A DNA stretch of 64,000 bases from Flavobacterium sp. SCGC AAA160-P02 (GTDB taxonomy: Bacteria > Bacteroidota > Bacteroidia > Flavobacteriales > Flavobacteriaceae). The position numbers and the translations under genes are program-made. The DNA is taken from positions 1 through 64,000 of the forward strand of contig KB911094.1 of NCBI GenBank assembly GCA_000383355.1, in the 5' to 3' direction. Under the pieces are notes generated by a model, which did no database searches, was not told the origin of the DNA, and saw only the letters and a list, made by a program, of their open reading frames with translations. Positions 17,559-26,712 of this stretch are shown one piece after another (within the stretch, counting starts at the first letter, position 1; each line of letters starts with the position of its first letter).

Positions 17559-18629
17559 TTACCTAGCCATTAGTTCTACACCCAAGCCTGGTTTGTCTGA
17601 AATACTCATTAAACCGTCTTTAAGTATAAAACCACCTGTTACAATATCTTCTGCAAGATCTAAGCTACCGTCTAAATCTAAATATTTAGTATTGGCAGAG
17701 GCAAATGCTATATGCAAGGCTGCTGTAATACTTACAATACTTTCATCATTACAGCCCCAAAATAAATCGATGCCTCCTGCCTTGGCAATAGTAGCTATTT
17801 CTTGTGCAGCTAAAAGACCTCCACATTTCATTAATTTAATATTAAAAATGCCAAAGGGTTGAGGAGAAGGTGTAAAATTGATGGCACTATTACTATTTTT
17901 TAAGCTTTCATCAGCTACTAAAATACTACGGTAGTGAGGGTCTATTGTAGCCAACTCATTTTCTTTGCCTACCAGTAAAGGTTGTTCTATAATTTCTAAG
18001 CCTAAGGTATGGGTGGCCTTTATAAATTTTTCTAAGTCTTTAATCTCATATCCTTGGTTGGCATCTACTCTTATTTTTATGTTACCAAATTTCTCATTTA
18101 CTTTTTTAATTCGCTCAATATCTAACCCTACCTCTTGCCCTGTTTTAATTTTTAATACCTTAAACCCTTGCTTTACGTACTCTGCTGCCTCTTTTACCGT
18201 GTCTACGATATTCATAATACCAATAGTTACTGAGGTAGGGAGTGAATAATGATGTTGCCCATATATTGCTGCCACAGGAATCTCTAAAAATTTGGCAAAG
18301 GCATCGTGCAGAGCTATATCCCAAAGTACCAGGGTACCTGGTTTATCTGGAAATGCTTTTCCTATTTCAAAAATTATAGCTCTAAAATGTTGGATCTTTT
18401 TACCAATAAATTTCTGAAAATACCCAGACTGGCAGTTTTTTAAAACATCTGAAGGAGATTCTCCTACAACTTCTAAGTCTGGATTAGATGCTCCAACGCC
18501 CACAACACCATTTTCTAAAGTAATAAGTAAAAATACATTTTCTACCTCTGCAATGGTTTTATAGGCAATGGTATAGGGTTTTGTAAGTGCTAAGTTTTTT
18601 GAAAAAACTTCAATATTTTTTATCTTCAT
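17559..18629 (-). CDS. dgcA: Enolase-superfamily epimerase/racemase, DgcA-like (N-acetyl-D-glutamate racemase or dipeptide epimerase)
   Basis: 356-aa mandelate-racemase-type TIM barrel. Catalytic K160-I-K162, metal ligands D189, E215 and D240, and the opposite catalytic lysine K265 in NIKLMKCGG are all present, so it is expected to be active. The family is usually annotated as L-Ala-D/L-Glu epimerase (peptidoglycan recycling). In marine Pseudoalteromonas the homologue next to a DUF1611 gene, DgcA, racemises N-acetyl-D-glutamate to the L form. Here the gene overlaps a DUF1611 gene by 4 nt in the same order, supporting the DgcA reading. Against it, a DLD motif at 318-320, which in dipeptide epimerases binds the substrate ammonium group, is retained. 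Both substrates remain possible. Confidence 0.82.
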   Translation of the reverse strand: MKIKNIEVFSKNLALTKPYTIAYKTIAEVENVFLLITLENGVVGVGASNPDLEVVGESPSDVLKNCQSGYFQKFIGKKIQHFRAIIFEIGKAFPDKPGTLVLWDIALHDAFAKFLEIPVAAIYGQHHYSLPTSVTIGIMNIVDTVKEAAEYVKQGFKVLKIKTGQEVGLDIERIKKVNEKFGNIKIRVDANQGYEIKDLEKFIKATHTLGLEIIEQPLLVGKENELATIDPHYRSILVADESLKNSNSAINFTPSPQPFGIFNIKLMKCGGLLAAQEIATIAKAGGIDLFWGCNDESIVSITAALHIAFASANTKYLDLDGSLDLAEDIVTGGFILKDGLMSISDKPGLGVELMAR

Positions 18630-19675
18630 AATGATAAGCCTTTTATTTCTGAAACAATTTTTTTAACACCTTCTTCCAAAGGCAGCACCACCGGAATATC
18701 TAAGGTTTTTTGGTAGCTAGCTTTATAGCTTAGTGCTTCTTGCTTGCTAAGACCAGAGGTGTTTAAAGCTAGGGCTATAACTGTGGCGCCAAATTTCTCT
18801 ATAATGTCAATTTCTGATGCTACCGACGGAATTTCTCCCCAAAGAGGATCATCATCGAAATATTTTTTTTTCGGAGCATGAATAAGTACCACTTGGCTTG
18901 CATTTCCTGAAATAATAAATTCTAAGCCGCAGGGGCCGCTGGGGTTTCTTAAACTAGATTGCCCTTCTAAAATAATTACATCTGGGGTGGCTTCTTTCCA
19001 ACAACTTGTAATGGCATGCTCTAGTTCTCCAGAAACAAAATCATTTAGGGTAGAGTCAAAAATAAACCCATACTTATGCCCTTGCATCCACCCGGTTTGG
19101 CCGGTATAAATCATGTGGGCGTTTTGGTTGTATTGTAAGCATTCTTCTACAACTAAGTTGGCTGTTGTGCGTTTTCCCATGGCGCAGTCCATGGCTAAAA
19201 AAGCAACAATAGGCGCCTTTACCTTAAAAATATCTCCAGACCAAAAATGCAGTTCTTTAGGAGTTTTTGGTTTTCTAATATCTATAAGTTCTACCTTGTT
19301 TTGGCTGGCTAATAGGGCAATGTCTTTGCGTTCTTGAAGCTGGTCATGTAGGCCGTTTACAATGCCTATGCCATTACTTATAGCCTCTCTAATAACCTGC
19401 AACAGAGAGTCAGACAATATACCACCAACAGTAGCTACCCCAACTACTAAATAGTCTATGGTTTTAAATTGTTTAATGGCTTCATCTATGGTGCCAAGTA
19501 TAGGAACATTTCTATTGTTGCCGTCTAGTAGTTGCCCTGCATCTGCATGTTTATTTTCTTCATCTAGCACAGCCAGCACATGAAAGCGTTTAGATCCTCT
19601 TAGCAAACCATGGGCTGTTTTAGCGTTGTTTGTTAAAAACAGGTTGTCTGTAGCAATAAGTACATTTTTCTTCAT
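18626..19675 (-). CDS. dgcN: DUF1611 protein, DgcN-like D-glutamate N-acetyltransferase
   Basis: 349 aa. It has an N-terminal Rossmann-like part (VLIATDNLFL; DYLVVGVATVGG) and a P-loop-like half beginning AMDCAMGKRTT, with YTGQTGWMQG and EGQSSLRNPSGP, the standard DUF1611 signatures. The characterised member DgcN of Pseudoalteromonas acetylates D-glutamate with acetyl-CoA, the first step of a D-Glu catabolic route. The gene is first in a two-gene unit with the DgcA-like gene (ATGA overlap) and is divergent from a transporter plus deacetylase. That neighbourhood fits import, N-acetylation, racemisation and deacetylation of D-glutamate. Biochemical identity is inferred from family and context. 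Confidence 0.82.
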   Translation of the reverse strand: MKKNVLIATDNLFLTNNAKTAHGLLRGSKRFHVLAVLDEENKHADAGQLLDGNNRNVPILGTIDEAIKQFKTIDYLVVGVATVGGILSDSLLQVIREAISNGIGIVNGLHDQLQERKDIALLASQNKVELIDIRKPKTPKELHFWSGDIFKVKAPIVAFLAMDCAMGKRTTANLVVEECLQYNQNAHMIYTGQTGWMQGHKYGFIFDSTLNDFVSGELEHAITSCWKEATPDVIILEGQSSLRNPSGPCGLEFIISGNASQVVLIHAPKKKYFDDDPLWGEIPSVASEIDIIEKFGATVIALALNTSGLSKQEALSYKASYQKTLDIPVVLPLEEGVKKIVSEIKGLSL

Positions 19676-19923
19676 TTAGAGCTGTTTAATTACTGAAAAG
19701 TAAAAAAACATTCTTAATAAATCTTCATTTGTCTTTAAAAAGTTAATAATAAAACTCAATAATAAAACAACGAATCAATTCTGTGCAATAGGCCTTGTAG
19801 AAAGCAAGCAAAAATACTATTGTTATTAGGACTAAAATGCTGCAAAAAATTAACCCCTGTTTAAAATACATGATTCTAAAAAAACACCTATTTTAGACAC
19901 TTTTATTTTCCACAACTTTATCT
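19676..19923. promoter_or_regulatory. Divergent control region between dgcN-like and yfcC-like genes
   Basis: 248 nt separate the two divergent start codons, so promoters for both units lie here. A minus-strand TATTTTTG (19809-19816 on the plus strand as CAAAAATA) matches the -7 consensus for dgcN. No convincing -33 partner or palindromic operator was found, and no regulator gene like the DgcR reported elsewhere is present in the immediate locus. Confidence 0.4.
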
Positions 19924-21312
19924 ATGAAAACAACCCATTGGTTCGAAAAAATTCCGCACGCTGTAAGCATGCTGTTTATGATTATTGTTTTTGTAACACT
20001 GTTAACCTATATTATTCCTGCCGGTGAGTTTAAACGCATCTTAATTGAAGGAAGAAACAACGTAATACCTGGCTCCTACAGTATTATACCTAGTACTCCT
20101 ATTGGTTTTTTAGACATGTTTAAAGCCATTCCTTTGGGTTTTAAAGCTGCTATAGAGGTAATGTTTGTGGTGTTTTCTGGTGGTATTATGTTTGGTGTTA
20201 TGGAAAAAACCAAGGCCATAGAAAATGCTGTGGGTACTTTTGTTCACAAAGTTGGACGAGATAAAAAATACTTAGCCGTTGTAATTATGACTTTTATTTA
20301 CGGTGCTTTAGGAGTTTTTGTAGGCTATGAACACAATATTGCTTTAATACCAATTGCAGCAGTGGTAAGTCTAGCGTTGGGCGGAGACCTAGTATTGGCA
20401 GCTGGTATATCTGTGGGTGCGGTAACTCTTGGGTTTGGGCTTTCTCCAATAAACCCGTACACGGTGGGTATTGGCCATAAAATTGGAGAATTACCCTTAT
20501 TTTCTGGTGCTTTATTACGTAGTGCTTTATGTTTTTCTGCCCTAAGTTTTCTTGCTTATTACAATGTAAGATACTTAAAAAAAATTACGAAAGACCCTAA
20601 CAACAGTCTTGGGAAAGACTTAAATGAAGACGGAATTGTACTTTCTAAACCTTTATCAGACTATTCAATTTCACTAAATAATTGGTTGGTAATAAGTGCG
20701 TTTATTGTTGGGTTGGGCGCCATTTTATATGGTGTTTTTAATCTAAACTGGTACATTAATGAAATATCTGCCATATTTTTAATGGTTACAATAGCTACCG
20801 GAATTATAGGCGGAATGAAAGGAAACAGCATTAGCGAAACGGTACTAAAATCTGTTGCCTATGTTGCTCCTGGAGCGTTTATGGTAGGTTTTGCTACTAC
20901 TATTAAAGTATTAATGGAAATGGGACATATTAGTGATACCATTTCTTTTCATTTATCTGAAGTTTTAAAAACATTACCCTTGTATTTATCTGCTATAGGG
21001 ATGTCTATTTCTCAGAGTATTATTAACTTTTTTATTCCATCAGGAAGTGGCCAGGCATTGGCAACCTTACCTGTTATGCTACCATTAGGAGAGGTAATTG
21101 GGCTTACTAGGCAAACTACTATTTTAGCCTTTCAAATTGGTGATGGAATTTCTAATTTAATAAACCCAACTCTTGGCGGATTAATTGCCATGCTAAGCAT
21201 GTGCCGCGTGCCGCTAGATAAATGGTTGCGATTTATTTTTCCTGTGGCAATAATTGTATTTTTGCTCTCAGCTATATTCTTAATTATAGCGGTAACTATT
21301 GGCTATAAATAA
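19924..21312 (+). CDS. YfcC/ArcD-type (C4-dicarboxylate anaerobic carrier family) transporter
   Basis: 462-aa integral membrane protein with about 12 hydrophobic segments. It begins with the family-typical FEKIPHAVSMLFMIIVFVT and IIPAGEF. It also has a glycine-rich GALGVFVGYEHNIALIPIA, and the NFFIPSGSGQALATLPVMLPL and QIGDGISNLINPTLGGL motifs of the YfcC/DcuC-like family, which carry amino acids or dicarboxylates. It is divergent from the dgcN/dgcA-like pair and 1 nt upstream of an ArgE-like deacetylase. The likely cargo is therefore D-glutamate, N-acetylglutamate or a muropeptide-derived dipeptide; cargo is inference from context. Confidence 0.85.
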   Translation: MKTTHWFEKIPHAVSMLFMIIVFVTLLTYIIPAGEFKRILIEGRNNVIPGSYSIIPSTPIGFLDMFKAIPLGFKAAIEVMFVVFSGGIMFGVMEKTKAIENAVGTFVHKVGRDKKYLAVVIMTFIYGALGVFVGYEHNIALIPIAAVVSLALGGDLVLAAGISVGAVTLGFGLSPINPYTVGIGHKIGELPLFSGALLRSALCFSALSFLAYYNVRYLKKITKDPNNSLGKDLNEDGIVLSKPLSDYSISLNNWLVISAFIVGLGAILYGVFNLNWYINEISAIFLMVTIATGIIGGMKGNSISETVLKSVAYVAPGAFMVGFATTIKVLMEMGHISDTISFHLSEVLKTLPLYLSAIGMSISQSIINFFIPSGSGQALATLPVMLPLGEVIGLTRQTTILAFQIGDGISNLINPTLGGLIAMLSMCRVPLDKWLRFIFPVAIIVFLLSAIFLIIAVTIGYK

Positions 21313-21313
21313 T

Positions 21314-22462
21314 ATGAATGTAGAAGATATTTTAGCAAAACTGGTTAGTTTTCCAGTTTTAGGAGGAGAAAGTAACCTTAAGATTATTTATTGGATTAAG
21401 AATTATATTGAAGCCTTTGGTGTAGAAACTATATTAGTTCCTAATAAAGAAGAAACAAAAGCCTCGTTGCATTGTAGAATTGGACCAGCAATAGATGGTG
21501 GTGTTATATTATCTGGGCATACAGATGTTGTACCAGTAGAAGGCCAAGATTGGCATACAGACCCATTTACACTTGTAAAAAAAGACGGTAAATTATTTGC
21601 CCGAGGAAGTGCAGACATGAAAGGTTTTATTGCATGTTGTTTGGCTACACTGCCTACCTTGAGTAAGGCTCATTTAAAAAAACCCATCTATTTTGCTTTT
21701 AGTTATGATGAAGAAATTGGTTGTTTAGCAGCTCCAGAACTTATAGAGCATATTAAAAAAAGCTATATAGAAAACGCCACCTATGCCATTATTGGGGAGC
21801 CCTCATTGTTGGAGCCTGTTATTGGAAAAAAAGGGGTGTGTTATGTACAAACCGAAGTAAATGGTTCTGCAGGGCATAGCAGTGGAATTCATAAAGAAAT
21901 TAGTGCCATACATGAAAGTACTAGACTTATTATATGGCTAGAAAACAAAATGAAACAATTATCTCTGGCTACACAAGATCACAGATTTGAACCCCCACAT
22001 TCTACCCTGCATGTTGGGCAAATACATGGAGGTGTTGCTACTAATATTGTAGCAGAATACACCCGTTTTGAATGGGATGTGAGAGTTATTCCAAAAGATG
22101 ATATTCAAACTATTTTTAATGATTTTTTTGCGTTTTGCAAAGAACGAGAACAAGAGGTAAGAAAACTGTTTCCTAATTTTAAAATTACCAACACATTATT
22201 ACACCCCCCAGTACCAGCATTAGATACCAAAGAAACAGATGGTATTGTTGCTTTAACTCAAAAAATCTCTGGACGCAATACCTGGAGAACTGTTTCTTAT
22301 GCGGCTGAGGCAGGGCAATTTCATGAAGCTGGTTACCAAAGTATTATTTGCGGGCCTGGGTCTATAGAACAGGCACATCGTGCCAATGAATTTACCACAC
22401 AAGAACAACTAGATAAGTGTGTGGTGATGTTAGAAAAATTGGTAGAAGAGTTTTCTGTCTAA
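21314..22462 (+). CDS. M20-family deacetylase, ArgE-like (N-acetyl-L-glutamate/N-acetylornithine deacetylase type)
   Basis: 382 aa from ATG 21314, one base after the transporter stop; a TTG at 21299 is possible but overlaps that gene and adds residues outside the family start. Zinc-site residues are visible: H69-T-D71, D101 in RGSADMKGF and catalytic E133-E134 (DEEIG). GEPS and a central dimerisation segment (GSAGHSSG) match the ArgE branch of M20 enzymes. The domain order is catalytic, lid, catalytic. No other arginine biosynthesis gene is nearby. In this locus it would supply the missing step, hydrolysis of N-acetyl-L-Glu to L-Glu and acetate, or cleave a dipeptide after epimerisation. Confidence 0.88.
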   Translation: MNVEDILAKLVSFPVLGGESNLKIIYWIKNYIEAFGVETILVPNKEETKASLHCRIGPAIDGGVILSGHTDVVPVEGQDWHTDPFTLVKKDGKLFARGSADMKGFIACCLATLPTLSKAHLKKPIYFAFSYDEEIGCLAAPELIEHIKKSYIENATYAIIGEPSLLEPVIGKKGVCYVQTEVNGSAGHSSGIHKEISAIHESTRLIIWLENKMKQLSLATQDHRFEPPHSTLHVGQIHGGVATNIVAEYTRFEWDVRVIPKDDIQTIFNDFFAFCKEREQEVRKLFPNFKITNTLLHPPVPALDTKETDGIVALTQKISGRNTWRTVSYAAEAGQFHEAGYQSIICGPGSIEQAHRANEFTTQEQLDKCVVMLEKLVEEFSV

Positions 22463-22527
22463 AGCAGGTATACTTATTGCTAAACGTAAAATATAAAACT
22501 TGTATATTAGATTTATAATAAACGATA

Positions 22528-23241
22528 ATGATTCGTACATATACTATAAATGGAATGACCTGTGAGGGTTGTGTTGCTAAAGTAACATATTTACTTGAAC
22601 AGCATTCAAATATCTCATTGGCCAAAATTGAGCTTAAAAACAATACCGCTACATTAACCGTGGAAAAAGAGATTGCAATAGATGAGCTACGAAGACTTTT
22701 TGAAGCTCATCCAAAATACACCATCACTTTTTCTAACAGCAATGAAGACAAACAAAACAAACATGTTTTCACTACTTATAAACCACTTCTTCTTATTTTT
22801 TTATTCATAGCAGCTACAACAGCAATTGTCTCAATAGACAATGGAAAAATAGATGTTATGCTATGGATGCAATACTTTATGGCTGGTTTCTTTATTGTAT
22901 TTTCCTTCTTCAAATTTTTAAACCTTACCGGTTTTGCAGAAAGCTATGCTATGTATGACATACTTGCAAAACGAGTAAAAGCATATGGTCTTGTATATCC
23001 GTTTATTGAATTAATATTGGGTGTTGCCTACCTTACAGGTTTTGAACCTACGATTACTTATATTGCAACTATTTGTATTATGGGATTTAGCAGTATTGGT
23101 GTTATACAGAGTGTTTTAGACAAAAAGAAAATTCGTTGCGCCTGCTTAGGAGCCGTTTTTAATTTACCGATGAGTATGGTTACCATTATAGAAAATTTAA
23201 TAATGGTTTTAATGGCGCTAATTATGTTATGGAAAACTTAA
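22528..23241 (+). CDS. HMA metal-binding domain fused to a MauE/DoxX-like membrane domain
   Basis: 237 aa. Residues 1-68 are a heavy-metal-associated domain with G-M-T-C12-E-G-C15 and the alternating strand pattern of copper chaperones. After a short linker come about five membrane helices (MLWMQYFMAGFFIVFSFFKF, YPFIELILGVAYLTG) resembling MauE/DoxX. A cytoplasmic or periplasmic RCACLGAVFNLPMS loop near 204 contributes a further Cys pair. Similar HMA-MauE proteins occur in flavobacteria and are thought to handle copper or thiol redox. It is not obviously in an operon; the previous gene ends 65 nt upstream and the next is on the opposite strand. Confidence 0.82.
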   Translation: MIRTYTINGMTCEGCVAKVTYLLEQHSNISLAKIELKNNTATLTVEKEIAIDELRRLFEAHPKYTITFSNSNEDKQNKHVFTTYKPLLLIFLFIAATTAIVSIDNGKIDVMLWMQYFMAGFFIVFSFFKFLNLTGFAESYAMYDILAKRVKAYGLVYPFIELILGVAYLTGFEPTITYIATICIMGFSSIGVIQSVLDKKKIRCACLGAVFNLPMSMVTIIENLIMVLMALIMLWKT

Positions 23242-23340
23242 GAAATGATGTCTTAGCTACTAAAATCTATGTTCAAGCTACAGTGAGCTTCATCTAATTT
23301 ATAAGTATCTTATATCAAAAAATTTATGTCAGCTAGTTGT

Positions 23341-25227
23341 TTATTTTTTAGCTATGGGTATTTGTATTTGAGAGGGATACTTTGCAGAATGATGAATGGT
23401 ATTATGCGCTGTAATCCCAATTTTTTCATCATAATTATTACCCCCTGTATTTAGGTTTCTTGCGAATCTAGGAAAATTACTACTTGAAATTTCTATTCGT
23501 ATACGGTGTCCTTTTTTAAACATATTACTTGTAGACATTGCCGTTAAATTAACTTCATATACCTTGCCTTTTTCCATAAAAACTTCTTTGTCATATCCTT
23601 CACGGTAACGAACACGCTGTATGGTTTCATCTAAATTATAGGCAGAACCATCTGGATATACATCTATTAATTTTATGGTAACATCTGTATCTTTTACATC
23701 AGAAGAGACATATAGTTTAGAATTAATAAAACCACTTACCTCGGTATTTTCAGCTAAGACTTCTGTTGTGTATACTAAAATATCATTTCTAGCTTCCATA
23801 TCTTGCTGATCCCAAGCACCTCCTTTTATTGCATTACCGGTACAACATACATTTCCTCCATAAGAGGGCACTGGTGCCATAGGGTCATAGACAAATGTAT
23901 CTGGGGTATCTTTTTTAGCTTTCTTAGTAGAGAGCATTCCGTCACCAAATCTACTATTTGCAGCTCCATTACTATGTAAGTAATACGTAATTAACTCGGT
24001 ATTTTCTGGAGGCCATACTTCAGAAGATTGCCATTTATTACTACCCATGGTATAGTATTGTATTCTTGGCGTGGTTTCTTTAAAATCATTTTCTGAACCT
24101 TTTAACCATAAATCAAACCATTTTGTAATTTGTTCATCATAATTAAGTCTAGCATCTCCAACACTGCGTTCACCTACTATGGTGTTTTCAGTTGCTCTTG
24201 TATAGGCACAATGAAGTGTAGGTGCAATTACTAAGTATTGATTGTCTCTTATAAAAGCATCTTTTGAGTTATTTCTTGCATGATTAAACAATGAAATATT
24301 TGGCGTAATAGACACATCGTACCAAGAAGCAAACCAAAAACTAGGGGTGCCAATATCTTTATCATCATGGTAAATACCACCATTAAACCACTCTGGGTCG
24401 TTTGGTTTTCTACGAATCATTTTATCAAAAACTTCTTGTTTACCGTGTATATTTTTTAGAATGTCTTGAATTGGTAAATGAGTTAACGCCTCAGACATAT
24501 CTACTTTTGGATTTTCTGGTGCTAAATCATAAAATCTTGATATTCTAATTAAGTCTTCTTGGGTGGCTCCTGTTGGAATTCTTGGTTTAAATTTATCGTG
24601 CTCTACTCCATATAACCAAGAAAAAAACAACATTTGTTCTACACCTCCACGATACCAATTTCCTTGTTCATTAATATCGCCCACACGTCCAACACCAGCA
24701 CCAAAACCTTGTGGCACCATTGCAGCATGTGACGGGTGATCTAAGGCAGAAACAGCCATTTGCCATTCTGCAGTTGAAGAACATCCTAGTGTTCCAATTT
24801 TTCCATTAGACCATGCTTGATTTTTCATCCATTCAAAAGCATCATACCCATCTGTAAGAGGTACCCCTAAAATATCCCATTCTCCTTCAGAATAAAAACG
24901 CCCTCGTTCATTTTGAACTACATAGGCATATCCTTTTTTTACATACTCATAAGCACGGTTTGCAGTTCTTGTTCTTTGTTCACCATCTCCCCAAGAATTA
25001 AAGTTGTATGGTGTTCTAGAAAAAATAATAGGATATTTACCAGCTTCTTTAGGCCTATAAATATCACTGGCAAGTCTTACTCCATCGCGCATTGGCATCA
25101 TTACTTTTTGATCTATAATGGCTATGTTATCTAGTTTATCAAAAATAGATTCTTGAGCTTGAATAGAGTTTGTAAAAATAAGGTAACAAAAAAAGGAACT
25201 TAGGATAGTAATTAGCTGGTTTTTCAT
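23341..25227 (-). CDS. CocE/NonD-family secreted hydrolase (X-Pro dipeptidyl-peptidase S15-like)
   Basis: 628 aa with a cleavable signal peptide ending IQA-Q (about residue 25). The alpha/beta-hydrolase core starts with [16 protein letters not shown] and SRTPYN. The nucleophile elbow is G148-C-S150-S-T, with [12 protein letters not shown] before it. A C-terminal jelly-roll domain (about 420-625) is shown by [17 protein letters not shown] and [17 protein letters not shown]. The family includes alpha-amino-acid ester hydrolases, glutaryl-7-ACA acylases and cocaine esterase; the natural substrate here is probably a peptide or amino-acid ester. It is a single gene ending 99 nt from the convergent HMA gene. 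Confidence 0.88.
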   Translation of the reverse strand: MKNQLITILSSFFCYLIFTNSIQAQESIFDKLDNIAIIDQKVMMPMRDGVRLASDIYRPKEAGKYPIIFSRTPYNFNSWGDGEQRTRTANRAYEYVKKGYAYVVQNERGRFYSEGEWDILGVPLTDGYDAFEWMKNQAWSNGKIGTLGCSSTAEWQMAVSALDHPSHAAMVPQGFGAGVGRVGDINEQGNWYRGGVEQMLFFSWLYGVEHDKFKPRIPTGATQEDLIRISRFYDLAPENPKVDMSEALTHLPIQDILKNIHGKQEVFDKMIRRKPNDPEWFNGGIYHDDKDIGTPSFWFASWYDVSITPNISLFNHARNNSKDAFIRDNQYLVIAPTLHCAYTRATENTIVGERSVGDARLNYDEQITKWFDLWLKGSENDFKETTPRIQYYTMGSNKWQSSEVWPPENTELITYYLHSNGAANSRFGDGMLSTKKAKKDTPDTFVYDPMAPVPSYGGNVCCTGNAIKGGAWDQQDMEARNDILVYTTEVLAENTEVSGFINSKLYVSSDVKDTDVTIKLIDVYPDGSAYNLDETIQRVRYREGYDKEVFMEKGKVYEVNLTAMSTSNMFKKGHRIRIEISSSNFPRFARNLNTGGNNYDEKIGITAHNTIHHSAKYPSQIQIPIAKK

Positions 25228-25343
25228 TTTATGTCAATTGATTATGAAGCTAAAGATAATAAATAAATTTAGAGGATTTCTTTATAAATTTCTAGAAATA
25301 GTTACATGAAAAATATACACATTCAATAATTTCAAATAAGAAT

Positions 25344-25376
25344 AAAAAAATAACCCCAAAAATATGTTGGAGTTAT
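25344..25376 (-). terminator. Intrinsic terminator of the HhH lipoprotein unit
   Basis: On the minus strand ATAACTCCAA pairs with TTGGGGTTAT (10 bp, one G-U) around a short loop and is followed by seven T residues. It lies about 50 nt beyond the stop of the helix-hairpin-helix lipoprotein at 25425. Confidence 0.85.
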
Positions 25377-25424
25377 TATTAATTTAATGTTTACGTTCTT
25401 AGCTTATCTTAAAGCAATAAAAAG

Positions 25425-26099
25425 CTACTCTTTTAAATACACAAAGCGTTTTAATCTGCTAAGCTCTTTTTCATCTACATACTTTCCTATTTCTTTTCTA
25501 AATTGAGCTAGATTTGAGTAAGGTCTGTATTCTATAAACTCATGGGTCATTTTATCACCAACACCAGGTAACGCTTTTATGTCATTTTCTGTAGCTGTGT
25601 TTAATTCTACTGGCACAAAAACATAGTCTAAATAACGTGCTACTTCATTTTCATCTACATATTTACCAATTTCACGTTTAAATTGAAGAACGCTGGTATA
25701 AGGTCTGTACTCTTCAAATTCATGCGCCATTTTATCACCAACACCAGGAATCATTTTAAAATCTTTCTCTGCAGTGGTATTTAGATTAAATGGTACAAAC
25801 AATTTTTTAAAGAGTTCTTCTGTATTTTCTTCTGCTACATTTGCATTAAAATCTGCCATTGTTAGAAAAGGTCTTGCAGCTAGTAATTTGGTGACTAGCT
25901 CAGATGAAAGCCCAAGTGCTATTAAATCTGATTCGGTAGCTAGATTGGCATTTAAAACTGCCATAGGAGTACTTTTTTCTACTAGTTTGTTTTCTAAAGT
26001 GGTGTCTGGTTTTTGTTTCTTCTCTGCAGATTCTTTACAAGATACTAGCAACAAACTTATTGATAGTATGATAACAGATAGTTTACTAAATTTTTTCAT
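25425..26099 (-). CDS. Lipoprotein with tandem ComEA-like helix-hairpin-helix repeats
   Basis: 224 aa. It has a lipoprotein signal (SLLLVSC, Cys 21) followed by three helix-hairpin-helix units. The first (about 51-105) is diverged. The second and third, 60 residues apart, share GVGDKM-x-HEF-x-EYRPY and EIGKYVDE almost identically. ComEA-type HhH motifs bind DNA backbone, so this could be an envelope-anchored DNA-binding protein for uptake, but no other competence gene is nearby. The start overlaps the upstream membrane-protein gene by 14 nt, implying translational coupling. Confidence 0.82.
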   Translation of the reverse strand: MKKFSKLSVIILSISLLLVSCKESAEKKQKPDTTLENKLVEKSTPMAVLNANLATESDLIALGLSSELVTKLLAARPFLTMADFNANVAEENTEELFKKLFVPFNLNTTAEKDFKMIPGVGDKMAHEFEEYRPYTSVLQFKREIGKYVDENEVARYLDYVFVPVELNTATENDIKALPGVGDKMTHEFIEYRPYSNLAQFRKEIGKYVDEKELSRLKRFVYLKE

Positions 26100-26532
26100 T
26101 GTGTTGTTTTATTAAAATTAAATATGAATAACCAATAAATGCTAAAACAAGTAAACTCATGGGTGCTAAGGTTGGTAAAGCGCCCGATAAACTTTCTGAA
26201 AAAAGCTCCCAGAAGTTTGCAGTAGGCTTCATATCTTGCTCAAACTCATAATTAGCTTGTAGGTGTAAAACCACACCATAAATTCCGCTAAAAGAGGTAA
26301 GAACCAGCACTAGTTTAAATAAAGTAATGACTACTTGTGATCTTCTAAAAAAAAGAATAAAAAGATTTACCAGGGCGGCACCAATACATAAAATTGGAAT
26401 TAATTGCCATGTATCTTCGTAATGATCTAGCAAGTATAATTCTAAAAGAGTACCAATCATCATAAATAAAAGTGCTAAAACAATTACTTGTTTTACACGA
26501 ACCTTTTCTGACGTAACTTTTTTGCTTTGCAT
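26086..26532 (-). CDS. Four-helix membrane protein coupled to the HhH lipoprotein
   Basis: 148 aa with four hydrophobic segments: VIVLALLFMMIGTLLELYLL, a mid-protein pair around IPILCIGAALVNLFILFF and VITLFKLVLVLTSFSGIYGVVL, and a C-terminal PLVLAFIGYSYLIL-type segment. I do not recognise a family. The first gene of a two-gene unit, its 3' end overlaps the HhH lipoprotein start by 14 nt, so the two probably function together at the membrane. A TAGTTTTG -7-like element lies only 8 nt upstream of its ATG. Confidence 0.7.
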   Translation of the reverse strand: MQSKKVTSEKVRVKQVIVLALLFMMIGTLLELYLLDHYEDTWQLIPILCIGAALVNLFILFFRRSQVVITLFKLVLVLTSFSGIYGVVLHLQANYEFEQDMKPTANFWELFSESLSGALPTLAPMSLLVLAFIGYSYLILIKQHNEKI

Positions 26533-26539
26533 TTGATGG

Positions 26540-26547
26540 CAAAACTA
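26540..26547 (-). promoter_or_regulatory. Putative -7 element TAGTTTTG for the membrane protein/HhH unit
   Basis: Minus-strand TAGTTTTG matches TAnnTTTG and lies 7 nt before the ATG at 26532, implying a transcript with almost no 5' leader. No clear -33 TTG was seen, so this is a motif match only. Confidence 0.4.
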
Positions 26548-26712
26548 CATATGAATCTTCAAAAAAAAAAATTATTTAGAAATATTCTAAATAATTTTTA
26601 ATCTTTAATAGAATTTAATTTTTCCAAAAAGATTTTAAAAATAAACTTTTCATAGTAAACCAAAATGCAAATATACCTGGAAGATTCTTTTTAGGTTTTT
26701 TCCCTTTTTCAT

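Noticed and set aside
24913..25134. Plus-strand open frames inside the CocE-type gene and similar frames opposite other genes
   Set aside because: They lie entirely opposite long genes with clear family motifs and have no signal or domain of their own.
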